Shown: positions 26,427 to 35,742 of the stretch, piece after piece
How positions within the stretch are numbered: the first letter of the stretch is position 1
Layout: each line of letters starts with the position of its first letter
NCBI RefSeq assembly: GCF_030406385.1
Contig: NZ_JAUEPM010000007.1
Coordinates: forward strand, 150,549 to 214,548
From: Microbacterium oryzae
GTDB lineage: Bacteria > Actinomycetota > Actinomycetes > Actinomycetales > Microbacteriaceae
DNA: 64,000 nt
Direction of reading: 5' to 3'
The notes under the pieces: model-generated
What the model was told of the DNA's origin: nothing
The model's input: the letters and a program-made list of their open reading frames with translations, nothing else
The model's database searches: none
Position numbers and translations under genes: made by a program

Positions 26427-26516
26427 GGCCAGAGCATAGGAGCGGGCAGACCGGCATCCTTTGCCGGAAGAGCGCTTCTTACCCGCCCGTCATCCCCCCT
26501 GCCCCCCTCCGTAAGC

Positions 26517-26541
26517 TGAGCGAGCGAAGCGAGACGAAACG
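26517..26541 (+). repeat. Dispersed intergenic repeat, locus 3 (single copy)
   Basis: A single copy with the core GCGAGCGAAGCGAGACGAAA, preceded by AAGCT instead of GTT. It sits immediately beyond the C-terminal end of the decayed MmyB-type regulator and 90 bp upstream of the acyltransferase start. It matches the units at 12201-12459 and 15117-15375. Confidence 0.8.
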
Positions 26542-26544
26542 CCT

Positions 26545-27190
26545 ACTCCGCGCCCACATCTCCGCCGCAGCCCGCGACCCGAGCAACCCCGGCGCTTCGT
26601 TGAGGGAGGCCCAGACGGCGTGGTGTCGATGGTTCGCGGATGACGTGCGTAGGCGCAGAATCTCCGCGAAGATCTCCCAGTCCGCCTGAAGCCCCGCCGG
26701 GCCGAATGGAGGAACTGGATTCGCGTCATTTCGGCCGGCGTGCCTTCGGCCTGCGCCTTCGATCAGTGGCGAACGGAACGTGGTCGCAAGGTCGTTGACC
26801 GCTAGAACGTTCAGCCCGCGGTCCGTGGCCGCCACGGTCGCGCCCCGTGAGCGACTGCAAGAGCCACTGCAGGGACGGCCAAGGCAGCGTTTGCGCTGAC
26901 GGTCATCTCCCCGAAACGAGGCGGCCTCGGAATTCTGTCCGCCGCACGAGCAAGGTCGAACAGGTGTGCGCGCTTTCTGTCATCGAGCTGCAGGGTGGTC
27001 GTGACCGCGTGCATGACAACGGAAGATGCCCCTCGAGAGGCCGGCGTTCTATGCACGCATCGCACTAGACGCTCACGCCCACTGCGGCCACAAACTCGCC
27101 CCAGCCCGAGCCGGTACGCGGCGTACGGGCCCCGCGATCAGACCCGCTTGTTCTGCGGTGATCCGCTGGCGTCGTTAGACGAAAAACGTC
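26545..27190 (-). pseudogene. Decayed MmyB-type XRE-family regulator
   Basis: This stretch has no intact gene, but pieces in different minus frames line up in order with XRE/MmyB regulators of actinobacteria. RRQRITAEQAGL (about 27185-27150) is the N-terminal segment. GEFVAAVGVSV followed by an in-frame stop is the degraded HTH. AVTTTLQLDDRKRAHLFDLARAA (about 27010-26935) is the classic end of the HTH domain. NVLAVNDLATTFRSPLIEGA (about 26815-26755) and QADWEIFAEILRLR come from the MmyB ligand domain. Several frameshifts and stops separate them. The rest of the 936-bp gap between 26427 and 27362 shows nothing besides the repeat at 26517. Confidence 0.7.
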
Positions 27191-27362
27191 CCGCACGTCG
27201 TTCCGGTTCTACACAGTGACGAGGCTGCGCCGCTGTTTCCTGGCGAACCGCGTCTCAGCCGGGCACCGCTTCGTCCGCACCATTGGACGAACGCGATGAC
27301 CTTCGCCGACTTCGTTAACTGCGCGGATAGGTGAGGGGCGGTAGCTAGATAGGCTCAGGCAC

Positions 27363-28535
27363 ATGTCGAGTGCCGCCGCTCCAGCATCCGCCGCCCGCAA
27401 GGGCTACCCATTCCTAGACGGCATCCGAGGGCTAGCGGCACTCGCGGTCGTGCTCTATCACGCCTTCCTCTTCACGGGGCTCACCGACCAGTCGACAGAG
27501 CAGCTGCCGATCGTCGGCGCGATCATCGGATGGGGCTACCTCGGCGTTCCCGTGTTCATTGTCCTGTCGGGGTTCCTGCTGCGGTACAAGTTCGAGCGTG
27601 GTGCCCGACGCTACTTCCGCGACCGCGCGCGGAGGATTCTTCCCCCGTACTACGCCGCGCTACTCGTTTCCCTCGCTCTGATCGCCCTTGTCCCTGTGCT
27701 GCAGGTTGAGAGCGGCACCGCCTGGGACACGAAGGTGCCAGTCACGGTCCCGTCGGTGCTCTCGCACCTGTTCCTCGTGCAGAACCTCTCCGGATCGTGG
27801 GCGGTGAGCATCAACGGCCCTATGTGGAGCATCGCGGTCGAGTGGCAGATCTACTTCATCCTGCCGCTTCTGCTCCTCCCCCTGCGGCGCCTCGTGCATC
27901 CGCTCGTGCTCGTCGGCATCATGACCACCATCACGGTGCTACCTCCGGTTGCGCTCGGCGTCGGCACGGTTGCACATCCCTGGCTCGTCACGCTGTTCGC
28001 CATGGGAATGGCCGCCGCCGAGTACGCCAAGGGGGCCAGCTTCCACGCCTGGCAGGTGGCAGCCACGTCGGCGTGGGTCGCGGTCGTCCTGCTCGTGACA
28101 TCCTTCGTCCGAAGCGAAGAGGTCTCAGGCCTGTGGTTCTCCGAGACGGTCGCGGGTGCCGTAGCCGCCCTCGTCATCGGCCTCATGGCGCGCGGGCAGG
28201 CGGAGGGTCGCGTCAGCCGCACGCGGGAGTTCCTCGGAAGCAAGCCGCTCGAGTACGCGGGCCTCGTCTCGTACAGCGTGTATCTGCTGCACTCACCGCT
28301 CCTCGGGCTCGGAAACCTCCTCACCCTCCCGCTCGATCTGCCCCTTCTCGCGCGGTGGGCGCTGATGACATTCCTCGTCGCACCGATCGCGATCGCGATC
28401 AGCATCGGGTTCTTCTACCTCGCCGAGCGGCCGTTCATCAATTCCCGGCAGCGAGAAGTGCAGCGTGAGCTCAAAGGCGGCGAGCCCCACCTCTCTGTCG
28501 CGTCCGCGTCACGCCCCAGCGCCTCGGGCGAGTAG
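27363..28535 (+). CDS. Acyltransferase-3 family membrane protein
   Basis: A 390-residue membrane protein of the OafA type with about ten helices. YPFLDGIRGLAALAVVLYHAFLF contains the conserved Arg and catalytic His; GVPVFIVLSGFLLRYKFERG and MWSIAVEWQIYFILPLL are the next hallmarks. A serine-rich polar tail of about 35 residues follows the last helix. It likely transfers an acyl group to a carbohydrate at the cell surface. It is only distantly similar to the acyltransferase at 25338. Directly downstream on the other strand is a broken SGNH hydrolase gene; acyltransferase and SGNH esterase functions often go together, which is context only. Confidence 0.9.
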   Translation: MSSAAAPASAARKGYPFLDGIRGLAALAVVLYHAFLFTGLTDQSTEQLPIVGAIIGWGYLGVPVFIVLSGFLLRYKFERGARRYFRDRARRILPPYYAALLVSLALIALVPVLQVESGTAWDTKVPVTVPSVLSHLFLVQNLSGSWAVSINGPMWSIAVEWQIYFILPLLLLPLRRLVHPLVLVGIMTTITVLPPVALGVGTVAHPWLVTLFAMGMAAAEYAKGASFHAWQVAATSAWVAVVLLVTSFVRSEEVSGLWFSETVAGAVAALVIGLMARGQAEGRVSRTREFLGSKPLEYAGLVSYSVYLLHSPLLGLGNLLTLPLDLPLLARWALMTFLVAPIAIAISIGFFYLAERPFINSRQREVQRELKGGEPHLSVASASRPSASGE

Positions 28536-28661
28536 CGCCGGCAGACACGCGAAGCAGCGCGGGCTAAGCATTCGGTGAGCTCGAGAGGACCGCCCCTCCT
28601 GCGGAGACCGGTGAAAAGCTCCGCAGAGGGGGCGGCTTGGCGTCTAGCGTTCCCGCCAGTA

Positions 28662-30435
28662 TCAGACCACCGAGTAGTGTGCCTGCAGGGACGCGACCAC
28701 GGTGGTGCGCTCTGCTGACTGGAGGAGCCGGGGATAGGTGATGAGCTCGGCGTAGTCGACTATGCGGGTGCCGCCGCCCGCCGCTCCGGAGGTGACGCCG
28801 ACGCGCAGCTCGCTCGAGCCCGATGCCGCCCAGGTGGCCGCTGTGGTGACCTCGTCGGTTCCGACCGCGAGCAGTGGCGACGCGATCCCGAACATCACGA
28901 CGCGCCACGCGCCGATGCTCGCGCCAGGGCGGGAGATCAGGGACGTCCCAGCGCCGGGAGGCCGAAGGTGCGGTCGACTGCCGCCGCAACGTGAGACCGT
29001 TCGCGTCGATAAAGACGGGGTTCCCGGCCGAGGACGACTGCGCGAGTCGCATGACGGCGATGACCGTCCGCTCCGTTGCCCCCGCGACGAGCTTGTCGTT
29101 GAGGCGGGCGTTCGCGGCGACCTCGGCCGCGGAGAAGCGCACGTAGGCGTCCGTCTCCGTGATTTTCTGGATGGTGGTGGCGTCACCGGAGATGAGGCTG
29201 AGCGGCCGCGGGGATGCGCCCCGGTCGGCCGACTCTGTGACTGCGCCGTCCGCGAGGTCGTGAACGAGCCACCCGGTGACGGTGTAGCCCGCGGCGTTGT
29301 TGTGCACGGAGTCGGTCGGGGAAGCCCAGAACGACGGCGGCTTGGCGCCTGCGGCCATGACGGCTTCGTCTTCGGCGGTCGGGGTGAGGCCCGCGATGCG
29401 GAACGCCGCTCGCGTGCACATGAAGGCGAGCACGTTGACGAAGCGGCGACCGAAGGCGTCGAGCATCTTCCCGTTCACCTTGGCGCGGTTGGCGAGGCTG
29501 TCGGTGACGAATCCGAGCACGAGGTATCGCTTCTGGTCGGCGTCCTGCCACTCGATCTGCGAGCGCAGCCGCCGATCAGCGCATCCCCCTCGTCGGCCTC
29601 GGGCGCGTTCTGCCCCACTGCATGAGCAGGATGTCGCCGCGTCGCGCGATGCGGTCTGCGGTGAGGATGGCGAGCGGCTGATCGGTCAAGGCTTCGCTGC
29701 CAGGCGTCGACCGGGCGAAGCTGTACATCCCGTCGCTCACGCGCGAGAGCACGCCCTGCACGCCACCGATGGTGACCGGGGTTCACGCCGGCACCGCCCT
29801 GCACGAGCGGTGCAGCACCGCCGCCGTTGTCCGCGGTGATCGCGAGGGTGGCGGAGCCGCTGGCTGGGATGACGCCGCCGGTGAATGTCGCGAGCATGGC
29901 CCGCCCGCCCGCGCGTCCGGCGATCGTGCGGGAGGACTCTCCCCCGACGCCGCCGTTGTGGACGGTGCCTGCGTATCCGTCCGCGGCGAGGAGGGCTGCG
30001 AGCGCGGGGGGGGGTAGGTGACCCCGCCGCCGGCTCCCGCGGTGAGCGAATCACCTGGAGCGTAGATGTCGGTCCTGTCGCCCGAGGTACGGCGGCGTTT
30101 CCACCCATATCCGGGTATATCGAGCCGTCTGCGCGCTGGCCGAGGTAGATGTGCCACGTCCAGTTCACCGTGTGCGTGAGCGCCCAACGCCAACCGGTGC
30201 CCTCTTCCATCGGCGCGAAGCTCAGGAAGGGGTCGTCGGGATCTCCGGCGACCGGCACCAACTCGAGTCGGTCCCCCTCCACGTACTCGGACGGGACCAG
30301 CCCGGCGTCGGACTGCGCGAGGGCCACCGCTACCTCGGGATTCCCCGCCAGGGCCACCGCCACTTCCTCCGGCACGCCTGCCGCCACGACCTCCGCAGAT
30401 CCCGGTGGATGGACGAGTTTCTTCGCAACCGGAAC
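28662..30435 (-). pseudogene. GDSL/SGNH hydrolase-like gene with many frameshifts
   Basis: One protein can be followed across all three minus frames: VAAGVPEEVAVALAGNPEVA near the N-terminus, the SGNH block I YAPGDSLTAGAGGG (around 30050), MLATFTGGVIPASGSA, VLSRVSDGMYSFARSTPGSE, VLGFVTDSLANRAKV, then SPTDSVHNN (block V, DxxH, around 29305) and a C-terminal beta-rich part ending ASLQAHYSVV at 28662. At least six frame changes are needed, one at a run of nine G (30006-30014), others near 30085, 29900, 29778, 29610, 29560 and 28960. It would encode a carbohydrate esterase or similar. Either the gene is decaying or the sequence here has indel errors. It begins right after the coiled-coil gene at 30449. 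Confidence 0.7.
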
Positions 30436-30448
30436 TGTTCACATGGAG

Positions 30449-31510
30449 TCACGGCGCCGGCGTGCTTTCCGGCTCGGCGGGCGTCGTCACTTCCGGCGCG
30501 GGCGTCTCCTCAGGCGCATCGTCCGGCGACGGCACCGGATCGGGCGTGACCTCGGGATCGGGGGTGGGTTCTGGCTCGGGTACTGGCTCGGGTACTGGCT
30601 GCGGCGCGGGCGGGGGAACCACCTGCTGCTGCCGCTCCCGCTCAAGAGCTTCCAAGCGCTCCGCTTCGAGTCGTTCGGCTTCGAGCCGCTCCGCCTCGAT
30701 TGCTTCGGCTGCGCGCTGCTGGTCCGCGCGAAGCGCATCGACCGCCCCACGGAAACCCTCGAGGGAGTCAGGAAGCGTGGACAAGTCCTCTGCGGCCGCG
30801 ACAGCGGCTGCAGCGTCGCGGACCGCTGTCCGGAACTCCTCGAGCGCGTCCGGGTTCTCCCCTGCGACAGCTTCGGCACGAGGCGGCAGGGATTCGCGAA
30901 AGACGCTGAACGCCACAGTGAGGTCCGCGTCGAGCGACTCCACCTGCCCACCAGCGGCGGAGACCTCTTCGCTCCCGCTAACCGCCTCAGTCTCCACGCG
31001 CTCGAGCGCCCCGAGCGCGGCAGCGAACCTCTCCGGGTCCTCGACGTGCGACTCCTCAGGGAGTGACTCAAGCGGCTCCGGCAGTTCGACCGCACCCAGC
31101 CCCTTAACGTAGCCATCGACGGCCGCGAGGGCGCCGGTGCGCGCCCGCTCCTCGAGGTACCCCTCGGAGGCGTCGAGAGCAGCAGACAGCTGCTTCCCAT
31201 CCTCGATGCGCGACGTGATCAGCGCCTCAGTCTCGTCCCGCGCCTTCGAGAGCTCGTCGATTGCGGCAGCCGTCTCGGCCCGCGCGTTGTCGTACTGCGT
31301 CTGTCGGGTGATCTCGCTCGCGCCGCAACGCCCCGACCCGACGACGAGTGCGGCGACGACGAGCACCGCCACCACGAGCGCGAGCCCCGCCACGAGGGCG
31401 ATGCGCAGCCACGGCAGAGGCATGTGGTCCCGAAACATCGCCGTTTCGGGCGATACGCCGATCCACGTCTTGCGGACGGGCGGCGGCGTGGGCGTATCGG
31501 AAGCAGGCAT
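30449..31510 (-). CDS. Membrane-anchored coiled-coil protein with Pro/Glu-rich tail
   Basis: A 353-residue protein of unknown family. Residues 1-34 are polar, 35-58 form a single membrane helix (WLRIALVAGLALVVAVLVVA), then about 220 residues are rich in Ala, Glu and Leu with coiled-coil character, including an AERLE repeat around 285-305. The last 60 residues are a PEPEPTPDPEVTPDP-type extended tail. The topology suggests an extracytoplasmic stalk. ATG at 31510 is chosen because upstream codons lie inside the glmM terminator. It sits between glmM and the broken SGNH gene, same strand. Confidence 0.7.
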   Translation of the reverse strand: MPASDTPTPPPVRKTWIGVSPETAMFRDHMPLPWLRIALVAGLALVVAVLVVAALVVGSGRCGASEITRQTQYDNARAETAAAIDELSKARDETEALITSRIEDGKQLSAALDASEGYLEERARTGALAAVDGYVKGLGAVELPEPLESLPEESHVEDPERFAAALGALERVETEAVSGSEEVSAAGGQVESLDADLTVAFSVFRESLPPRAEAVAGENPDALEEFRTAVRDAAAAVAAAEDLSTLPDSLEGFRGAVDALRADQQRAAEAIEAERLEAERLEAERLEALERERQQQVVPPPAPQPVPEPVPEPEPTPDPEVTPDPVPSPDDAPEETPAPEVTTPAEPESTPAP

Positions 31511-31530
31511 GGTGACTTCAGGATAGTGAA

Positions 31531-31569
31531 ATGCCGCTGCCCTCCCCATATCGCGGAGGGCAGCGGCAT
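31531..31569 (-). terminator. Rho-independent-type terminator of the rplM-rpsI-glmM operon
   Basis: ATGCCGCTGCCCTCC (31531-31545) and GGAGGGCAGCGGCAT (31555-31569) form a perfect 15-bp stem with a 9-nt loop, 16 bp after the glmM stop. On the minus strand a short TTT follows. It separates the housekeeping operon from the coiled-coil gene. Confidence 0.8.
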
Positions 31570-31584
31570 GTTCAAGAAGTGAAC

Positions 31585-32940
31585 CTAGAGGGCGAGGCGC
31601 TTCCTTACGACCTCGGCGATCGCGTCGGCGTGCCGCTGGGCGGTCTCGCCGTCGGCGGCTTCAACCATCACGCGCACGAGGGGCTCGGTGCCCGAGGCGC
31701 GCAGCAGCACGCGACCGCTGTCGCCCAACTCGGCTTCCACTCCCCCAACGATCTCCTGCACACCATCGTCGTGGACACGAGCCTTGTCGACGCCGCGCAC
31801 GTTGATGAGCACCTGCGGGTAGACCTTCATGATCGAGGCGAGCTCGGCGAGGCTCTTGCCCTGCCGCGCCATCTCCGCCACGAGATGCAGCCCTGTGAGG
31901 ACTCCGTCGCCGGTGGTCGCGTGCGCGCTCATGATGACGTGGCCGGACTGCTCGCCACCCAGCGAATAGCCGCCCGCGTTCATCTCCTCGAGCACGTAGC
32001 GGTCGCCGACCGCGGTGGTCTTCACAGTGATGCCCTGCTCGCGCATGGCGACGTGAAGACCGAGGTTGCTCATGACCGTCGCGACGAGCGTGTCGTTCGC
32101 GAGCAGTCCGCGCTCCTTCATCGAGACGGCGAGGATGGCCATGATCTGGTCGCCGTCCACGATGGTTCCGTCGGCCGTGACGGCCAGGCAGCGATCGGCG
32201 TCGCCGTCGTGGGCGATCCCGACGTCGGCGCCATGCTCCACGACCGCGCGGGCGAGCAGGTCGAGGTGGGTCGACCCGACCCCGTCGTTGATGTTGATGC
32301 CGTCCGGCTCGGCGCCGATGACCGTCACCTGCGCCCCGGCATCGCGGAAAACCTCCGGCGAGACGCCCGAGGCCGCACCGTGGGCGCAGTCGAGCACTAC
32401 GTGGATGCCATCCAGGCGCGACGGCAGCGAGCCCAGCAGGTGCAGCACATAGCGGTCTTCGGCATCCGAGAACCGCTGGATGCGTCCGACATCGCCGCCG
32501 GTGGGCAGCAGCTTCTCGCCGGTCAGGTGCTCTTCGATCCGCTGCTCGACCTCGTCGGGCAGCTTCACGCCGCCCCTGGCGAAGATCTTGATGCCGTTGT
32601 CAGGCGCCGGGTTGTGCGACGCCGAGACCATGACACCGAAGTCGGCCTCGCGGTCCGCGATGAGGTACGCAAGGGCGGGCGTCGGAATGACCCCGGCGTC
32701 GAGCACGTCGACCCCGGATGCGGCAAGGCCCGCGGCCACGGCTGCTCCGAGGAAGTCGCCGGAGATGCGCGGGTCGCGGGCGATGACCGCCGTGGCGCGC
32801 TTGCCGGCGGCGCGACGCGCCTCGGCGGAACGCCCCTGGCCCAGGACGACCGCGGTCGCCTGGGCCAGGGAGAGAGCCAGATCGGCAGTGAGGGCGCCGT
32901 TGGCGAGCCCTCGTACGCCGTCCGTGCCGAAAAGCGGCAT
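31585..32940 (-). CDS. glmM: Phosphoglucosamine mutase GlmM
   Basis: A 451-residue alpha-D-phosphohexomutase that converts glucosamine-6-phosphate to glucosamine-1-phosphate for UDP-GlcNAc and peptidoglycan synthesis. It starts [20 protein letters not shown], has the active-site serine loop [15 protein letters not shown], the metal loop DGDADRCL and the C-terminal phosphate-binding [16 protein letters not shown]. Length and order are standard. It is the third gene after rplM and rpsI, an arrangement usual in actinobacteria. Confidence 0.97.
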   Translation of the reverse strand: MPLFGTDGVRGLANGALTADLALSLAQATAVVLGQGRSAEARRAAGKRATAVIARDPRISGDFLGAAVAAGLAASGVDVLDAGVIPTPALAYLIADREADFGVMVSASHNPAPDNGIKIFARGGVKLPDEVEQRIEEHLTGEKLLPTGGDVGRIQRFSDAEDRYVLHLLGSLPSRLDGIHVVLDCAHGAASGVSPEVFRDAGAQVTVIGAEPDGININDGVGSTHLDLLARAVVEHGADVGIAHDGDADRCLAVTADGTIVDGDQIMAILAVSMKERGLLANDTLVATVMSNLGLHVAMREQGITVKTTAVGDRYVLEEMNAGGYSLGGEQSGHVIMSAHATTGDGVLTGLHLVAEMARQGKSLAELASIMKVYPQVLINVRGVDKARVHDDGVQEIVGGVEAELGDSGRVLLRASGTEPLVRVMVEAADGETAQRHADAIAEVVRKRLAL

Positions 32941-32954
32941 GGAGAGGGTCTGCC

Positions 32955-33431
32955 TCAGCGCTTCGAGAACTGCGAGGCCTTGCGGGCCTTCTTGAGACCG
33001 GCCTTCTTGCGCTCGATGACGCGGGCGTCGCGCGTGAGGAAGCCGGCCTTCTTGAGGGTCGGGCGGTTGTTCTCGCGGTCGACCTCGTTGAGTGCACGGG
33101 CGATCGCGAGGCGGAGCGCACCGGCCTGGCCCGAGGGGCCACCGCCGTTGATGCGAGCGATCACGTCGTACGCACCGTTGAGGTTGAGAACCGTGAAGGG
33201 GTCCGTGATCAGCTGCTGGTGCAGCTTGTTCGGGAAGTAGTCCTCCAGCGTGCGGCCGTTGACCGTGAAGGAGCCCGAGCCGGGGATGATGCGCACGCGG
33301 GCGATGGCCTGCTTGCGGCGACCCACAGCGGCACCGGGGACGCTGACGACGGGGCGCTCAGCGACCGCCACGTCGCCCGCGGGCGTCTCGGTGGAGTAGT
33401 TCTGGATGTCGTTTTCGATTTCGTTCGCCAC
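32955..33431 (-). CDS. rpsI: 30S ribosomal protein S9
   Basis: A 158-residue protein with the actinobacterial acidic N-terminal extension (about 35 residues) followed by the S9 domain: [19 protein letters not shown], the [20 protein letters not shown] loop and the tRNA-contacting C-terminus ending SQFSKR. Start is GTG at 33431, 20 bp after rplM. Confidence 0.97.
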   Translation of the reverse strand: MANEIENDIQNYSTETPAGDVAVAERPVVSVPGAAVGRRKQAIARVRIIPGSGSFTVNGRTLEDYFPNKLHQQLITDPFTVLNLNGAYDVIARINGGGPSGQAGALRLAIARALNEVDRENNRPTLKKAGFLTRDARVIERKKAGLKKARKASQFSKR

Positions 33432-33451
33432 GATAAGTCCTTAAACGCCGC

Positions 33452-33898
33452 TTACTGGGCGACCTGGTCGAGGGTGTACGTCTTGGGCTGCTGCGCGGCG
33501 TGCGGGTGCTCGGCACCGGCGTACACCTTCAGCTTGGCGAGCTGGTCGCGACCAAGCGTGTTCTTGGGGAGCATGCCGCGGACGGCCTTCTCGACGGCGC
33601 GAACCGGGTTCTTCTCGAGGAGCTCGGCGTAGGTGACCGACTTGAGGCCGCCCGGGAAGCCCGAGTGACGGTAGGCCTTCTTCTGCTGGAGCTTCTGACC
33701 GGTGAGCGCGACCTTGTCGGCGTTCACGATGACGACGAAGTCGCCCATGTCCATGTGAGGGGCGAAGGTCGCCTTGTGCTTGCCGCGAAGGAGGGCGGCG
33801 GCGTGCGAGGCCAGGCGGCCGAGAACGACGTCGGTGGCGTCGATCACGAGCCACTCGCGCTGGGCTTCACCGGCCTTCGGGCTGTAAGTGCGAGTCAC
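33452..33898 (-). CDS. rplM: 50S ribosomal protein L13
   Basis: A 148-residue L13. The N-terminus [20 protein letters not shown], the run [18 protein letters not shown] and the C-terminal [15 protein letters not shown] are diagnostic. GTG at 33898 matches the start used by close family members; the frame is open further upstream over the leader, which is non-coding. It is the first gene of the operon. Confidence 0.97.
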   Translation of the reverse strand: MTRTYSPKAGEAQREWLVIDATDVVLGRLASHAAALLRGKHKATFAPHMDMGDFVVIVNADKVALTGQKLQQKKAYRHSGFPGGLKSVTYAELLEKNPVRAVEKAVRGMLPKNTLGRDQLAKLKVYAGAEHPHAAQQPKTYTLDQVAQ

Positions 33899-34029
33899 AG
33901 TTGTGCTGCTTTCTGTTCGAACGGAGACGTTCGTGAATCCCGCTCCGGGCGGTTTGACCGATCGATGTCGGTCAGCACCTGCGGTGGAGGGCTCACGTTC
34001 GCGGCACCCGACACGGGCACCAACAGAAC

Positions 34030-34058
34030 AGCTTAGGCCACCGTTGCTGAGAGCGCAA
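34030..34058 (-). promoter_or_regulatory. Promoter of the rplM operon
   Basis: On the minus strand TTGCGC (34053-34058) and TAAGCT (34030-34035) are 17 bp apart, leaving a leader of about 125 nt before the rplM start. In the leader TGACCG (33974-33969) and CGGTCA can pair as a small hairpin (around 33955-33974). Ribosomal protein operons often have regulatory leaders, but none is recognisable by sequence here. Confidence 0.55.
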
Positions 34059-34191
34059 AGGGAGCCGCCCAAATGCCGGCGGGGTTCAATAGCCCGATAT
34101 CTGAGGATGCTCAAAAGGCGTACGCTGGGAAAGCGCTGGATGGCCACGGCCACTCGGCAGAGGAATTCCGTCTACCAGCGAAGGCGGTCAC

Positions 34192-35736
34192 ATGCCCACG
34201 CAGCAACCTGTCGCGTCGCTCGACGCGGAGCTGGTCGAACCTGCAGACCTGTCGCACCTTTCGTCGCAGCCCCAGGCTCACTCGGTCAGACCTTCGGAGC
34301 CCTCTCACCGTTGGCAGCGCTCTTACGCACGGCGATTGACCGTAACGGACACGGCGGTTCTGCTCGTGACGACTCTCGCCGTGCAGCTCCGCTCCCCCAC
34401 GGGCACGTCCTTCACGGAATTCGACTTGTTCGCTCCGGCTCTCGATGAGCTCTTCACCGCCTTCTCGTTAGCTCTCGCACTGGCGTGGAGCGTCGCGCTC
34501 GGCTTCGCGGACTCGCGAAGCCCGCGCGTTACCGGGCAAGGCCTGGAGGAGTACCGGAGCGTCGTCAGTGCGAGCCTTTCCTTCTTCGGCGTCGTCGCAC
34601 TGCTCAGCATCCCGCTCGGAATCGACCTGCAGAAGGGCTATCTCCTCCTCTCCCTTCCGATCGGAGTGCTCCTTCTCATCGGGGAGCGCGTCGCATGGCG
34701 CGCCTGGCTCCGGATGCGGCGAAGAAGGGGTGAGCTCCTCACTCGCGTTCTTCTCGTCGGCTCCGCGACGTCCGTCGCTCGAGTGGCGCGTGAACTTCGG
34801 CGAGTTTCCGCTTCCGGATATCGGGTGGTCGGCGCGTGCGTCCCGACAGGGGAAGTGGGTGGCGTCGTGAGTGGCACCGACATCCCCGTCATGGGCAGCG
34901 CCGACGCCGTCGACCGCGCGCTGGAGGCTGTCAGCGCAGACACCGTCGTCGTGACAAGCACCGAAGATCTCCCTCCAGACAAGGTCAAGCGCATCTCCTG
35001 GGCACTAGAGACCGGAAGGCAGCACCTCGTGCTGGCGCCCGGTATCACAGACATCGCCGGCCCGCGGATCCATACCCGTCCGGTGGCCGGCCTCCCACTT
35101 ATTCACGTCGAGACGCCGCGGTTTTCGGCGGGCCAGCGGGTGGCCAAGAGAGCACTCGACCTGTTCGGGAGCCTGTTCGCGTTGGTCTTGGCGGGCCCGC
35201 TGATGCTGGTCATCACCATTGCCGTCAAGCTAACCTCTCCCGGGCCCGTTCTCTTCAGACAGACGCGTGTAGGTCTCCGCGGTCGACCGTTCCAGATGTT
35301 CAAGTTCCGTTCTATGGTGGCGGACGCCGAACGTCAGCTCGACGCCCTGCTCGACCAGCAAGACCACGGCAACACCGTGATGTTCAAGATGAAGTCTGAT
35401 CCGCGCGTGACCCGCGTAGGTCGCTTCTTGCGCCGCTTCAGCCTCGACGAGCTTCCCCAGTTGTTCAACGTGCTCGGCGGCAGCATGTCGCTTGTGGGGC
35501 CCAGGCCTCCACTTCCGCGCGAAGTCGAGCGATATGCGACGCATGTCCACCGACGTTTCCTGGTCAAGCCCGGCATCACCGGGCTCTGGCAGGTTTCGGG
35601 GCGCTCAAGCCTGTCTTGGGAGGACACGGTGCGACTCGACTTGTCCTATGTGGAGAACTGGAATCTCGTGGGCGACCTGATCATCGTCGCGAAAACGGCG
35701 CGCGCAGCGTTGACACCAGGCGAGACTGCAACCTGA
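34192..35736 (+). CDS. Exopolysaccharide priming glycosyl-1-phosphate transferase (WbaP/CpsE type)
   Basis: A 514-residue polyisoprenyl-phosphate sugar-phosphotransferase. The N-terminal half has about four membrane helices and a CoA-binding-like Rossmann segment (RVLLVGSATSVARVARELRR). The C-terminal half is the bacterial sugar transferase domain: KRALDLFGSLFALVLAGPLM helix, TSPGPVLFRQTRVGLRGRPF, KFRSMVADAE, RFSLDELPQLFNVLGG and SLVGPRPPLP. It loads the first sugar onto undecaprenyl phosphate to start exopolysaccharide repeat-unit assembly, at the inner membrane. It opens the polysaccharide locus, divergent from rplM. Confidence 0.93.
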   Translation: MPTQQPVASLDAELVEPADLSHLSSQPQAHSVRPSEPSHRWQRSYARRLTVTDTAVLLVTTLAVQLRSPTGTSFTEFDLFAPALDELFTAFSLALALAWSVALGFADSRSPRVTGQGLEEYRSVVSASLSFFGVVALLSIPLGIDLQKGYLLLSLPIGVLLLIGERVAWRAWLRMRRRRGELLTRVLLVGSATSVARVARELRRVSASGYRVVGACVPTGEVGGVVSGTDIPVMGSADAVDRALEAVSADTVVVTSTEDLPPDKVKRISWALETGRQHLVLAPGITDIAGPRIHTRPVAGLPLIHVETPRFSAGQRVAKRALDLFGSLFALVLAGPLMLVITIAVKLTSPGPVLFRQTRVGLRGRPFQMFKFRSMVADAERQLDALLDQQDHGNTVMFKMKSDPRVTRVGRFLRRFSLDELPQLFNVLGGSMSLVGPRPPLPREVERYATHVHRRFLVKPGITGLWQVSGRSSLSWEDTVRLDLSYVENWNLVGDLIIVAKTARAALTPGETAT

Positions 35737-35742
35737 GCTTCT

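Noticed and set aside
26811..27065. Intact 84-residue minus-strand gene
   Set aside because: It is the middle piece of the decayed MmyB-type regulator, with family sequence continuing in other frames on both sides.
28564..30442. Prophage remnant (tail-type protein)
   Set aside because: The segments are GDSL/SGNH-like, and no other phage gene lies nearby.
33899..34029. Known riboswitch or ribosomal-protein leader before rplM
   Set aside because: Only a small hairpin is visible; no conserved leader motif could be recognised by eye.
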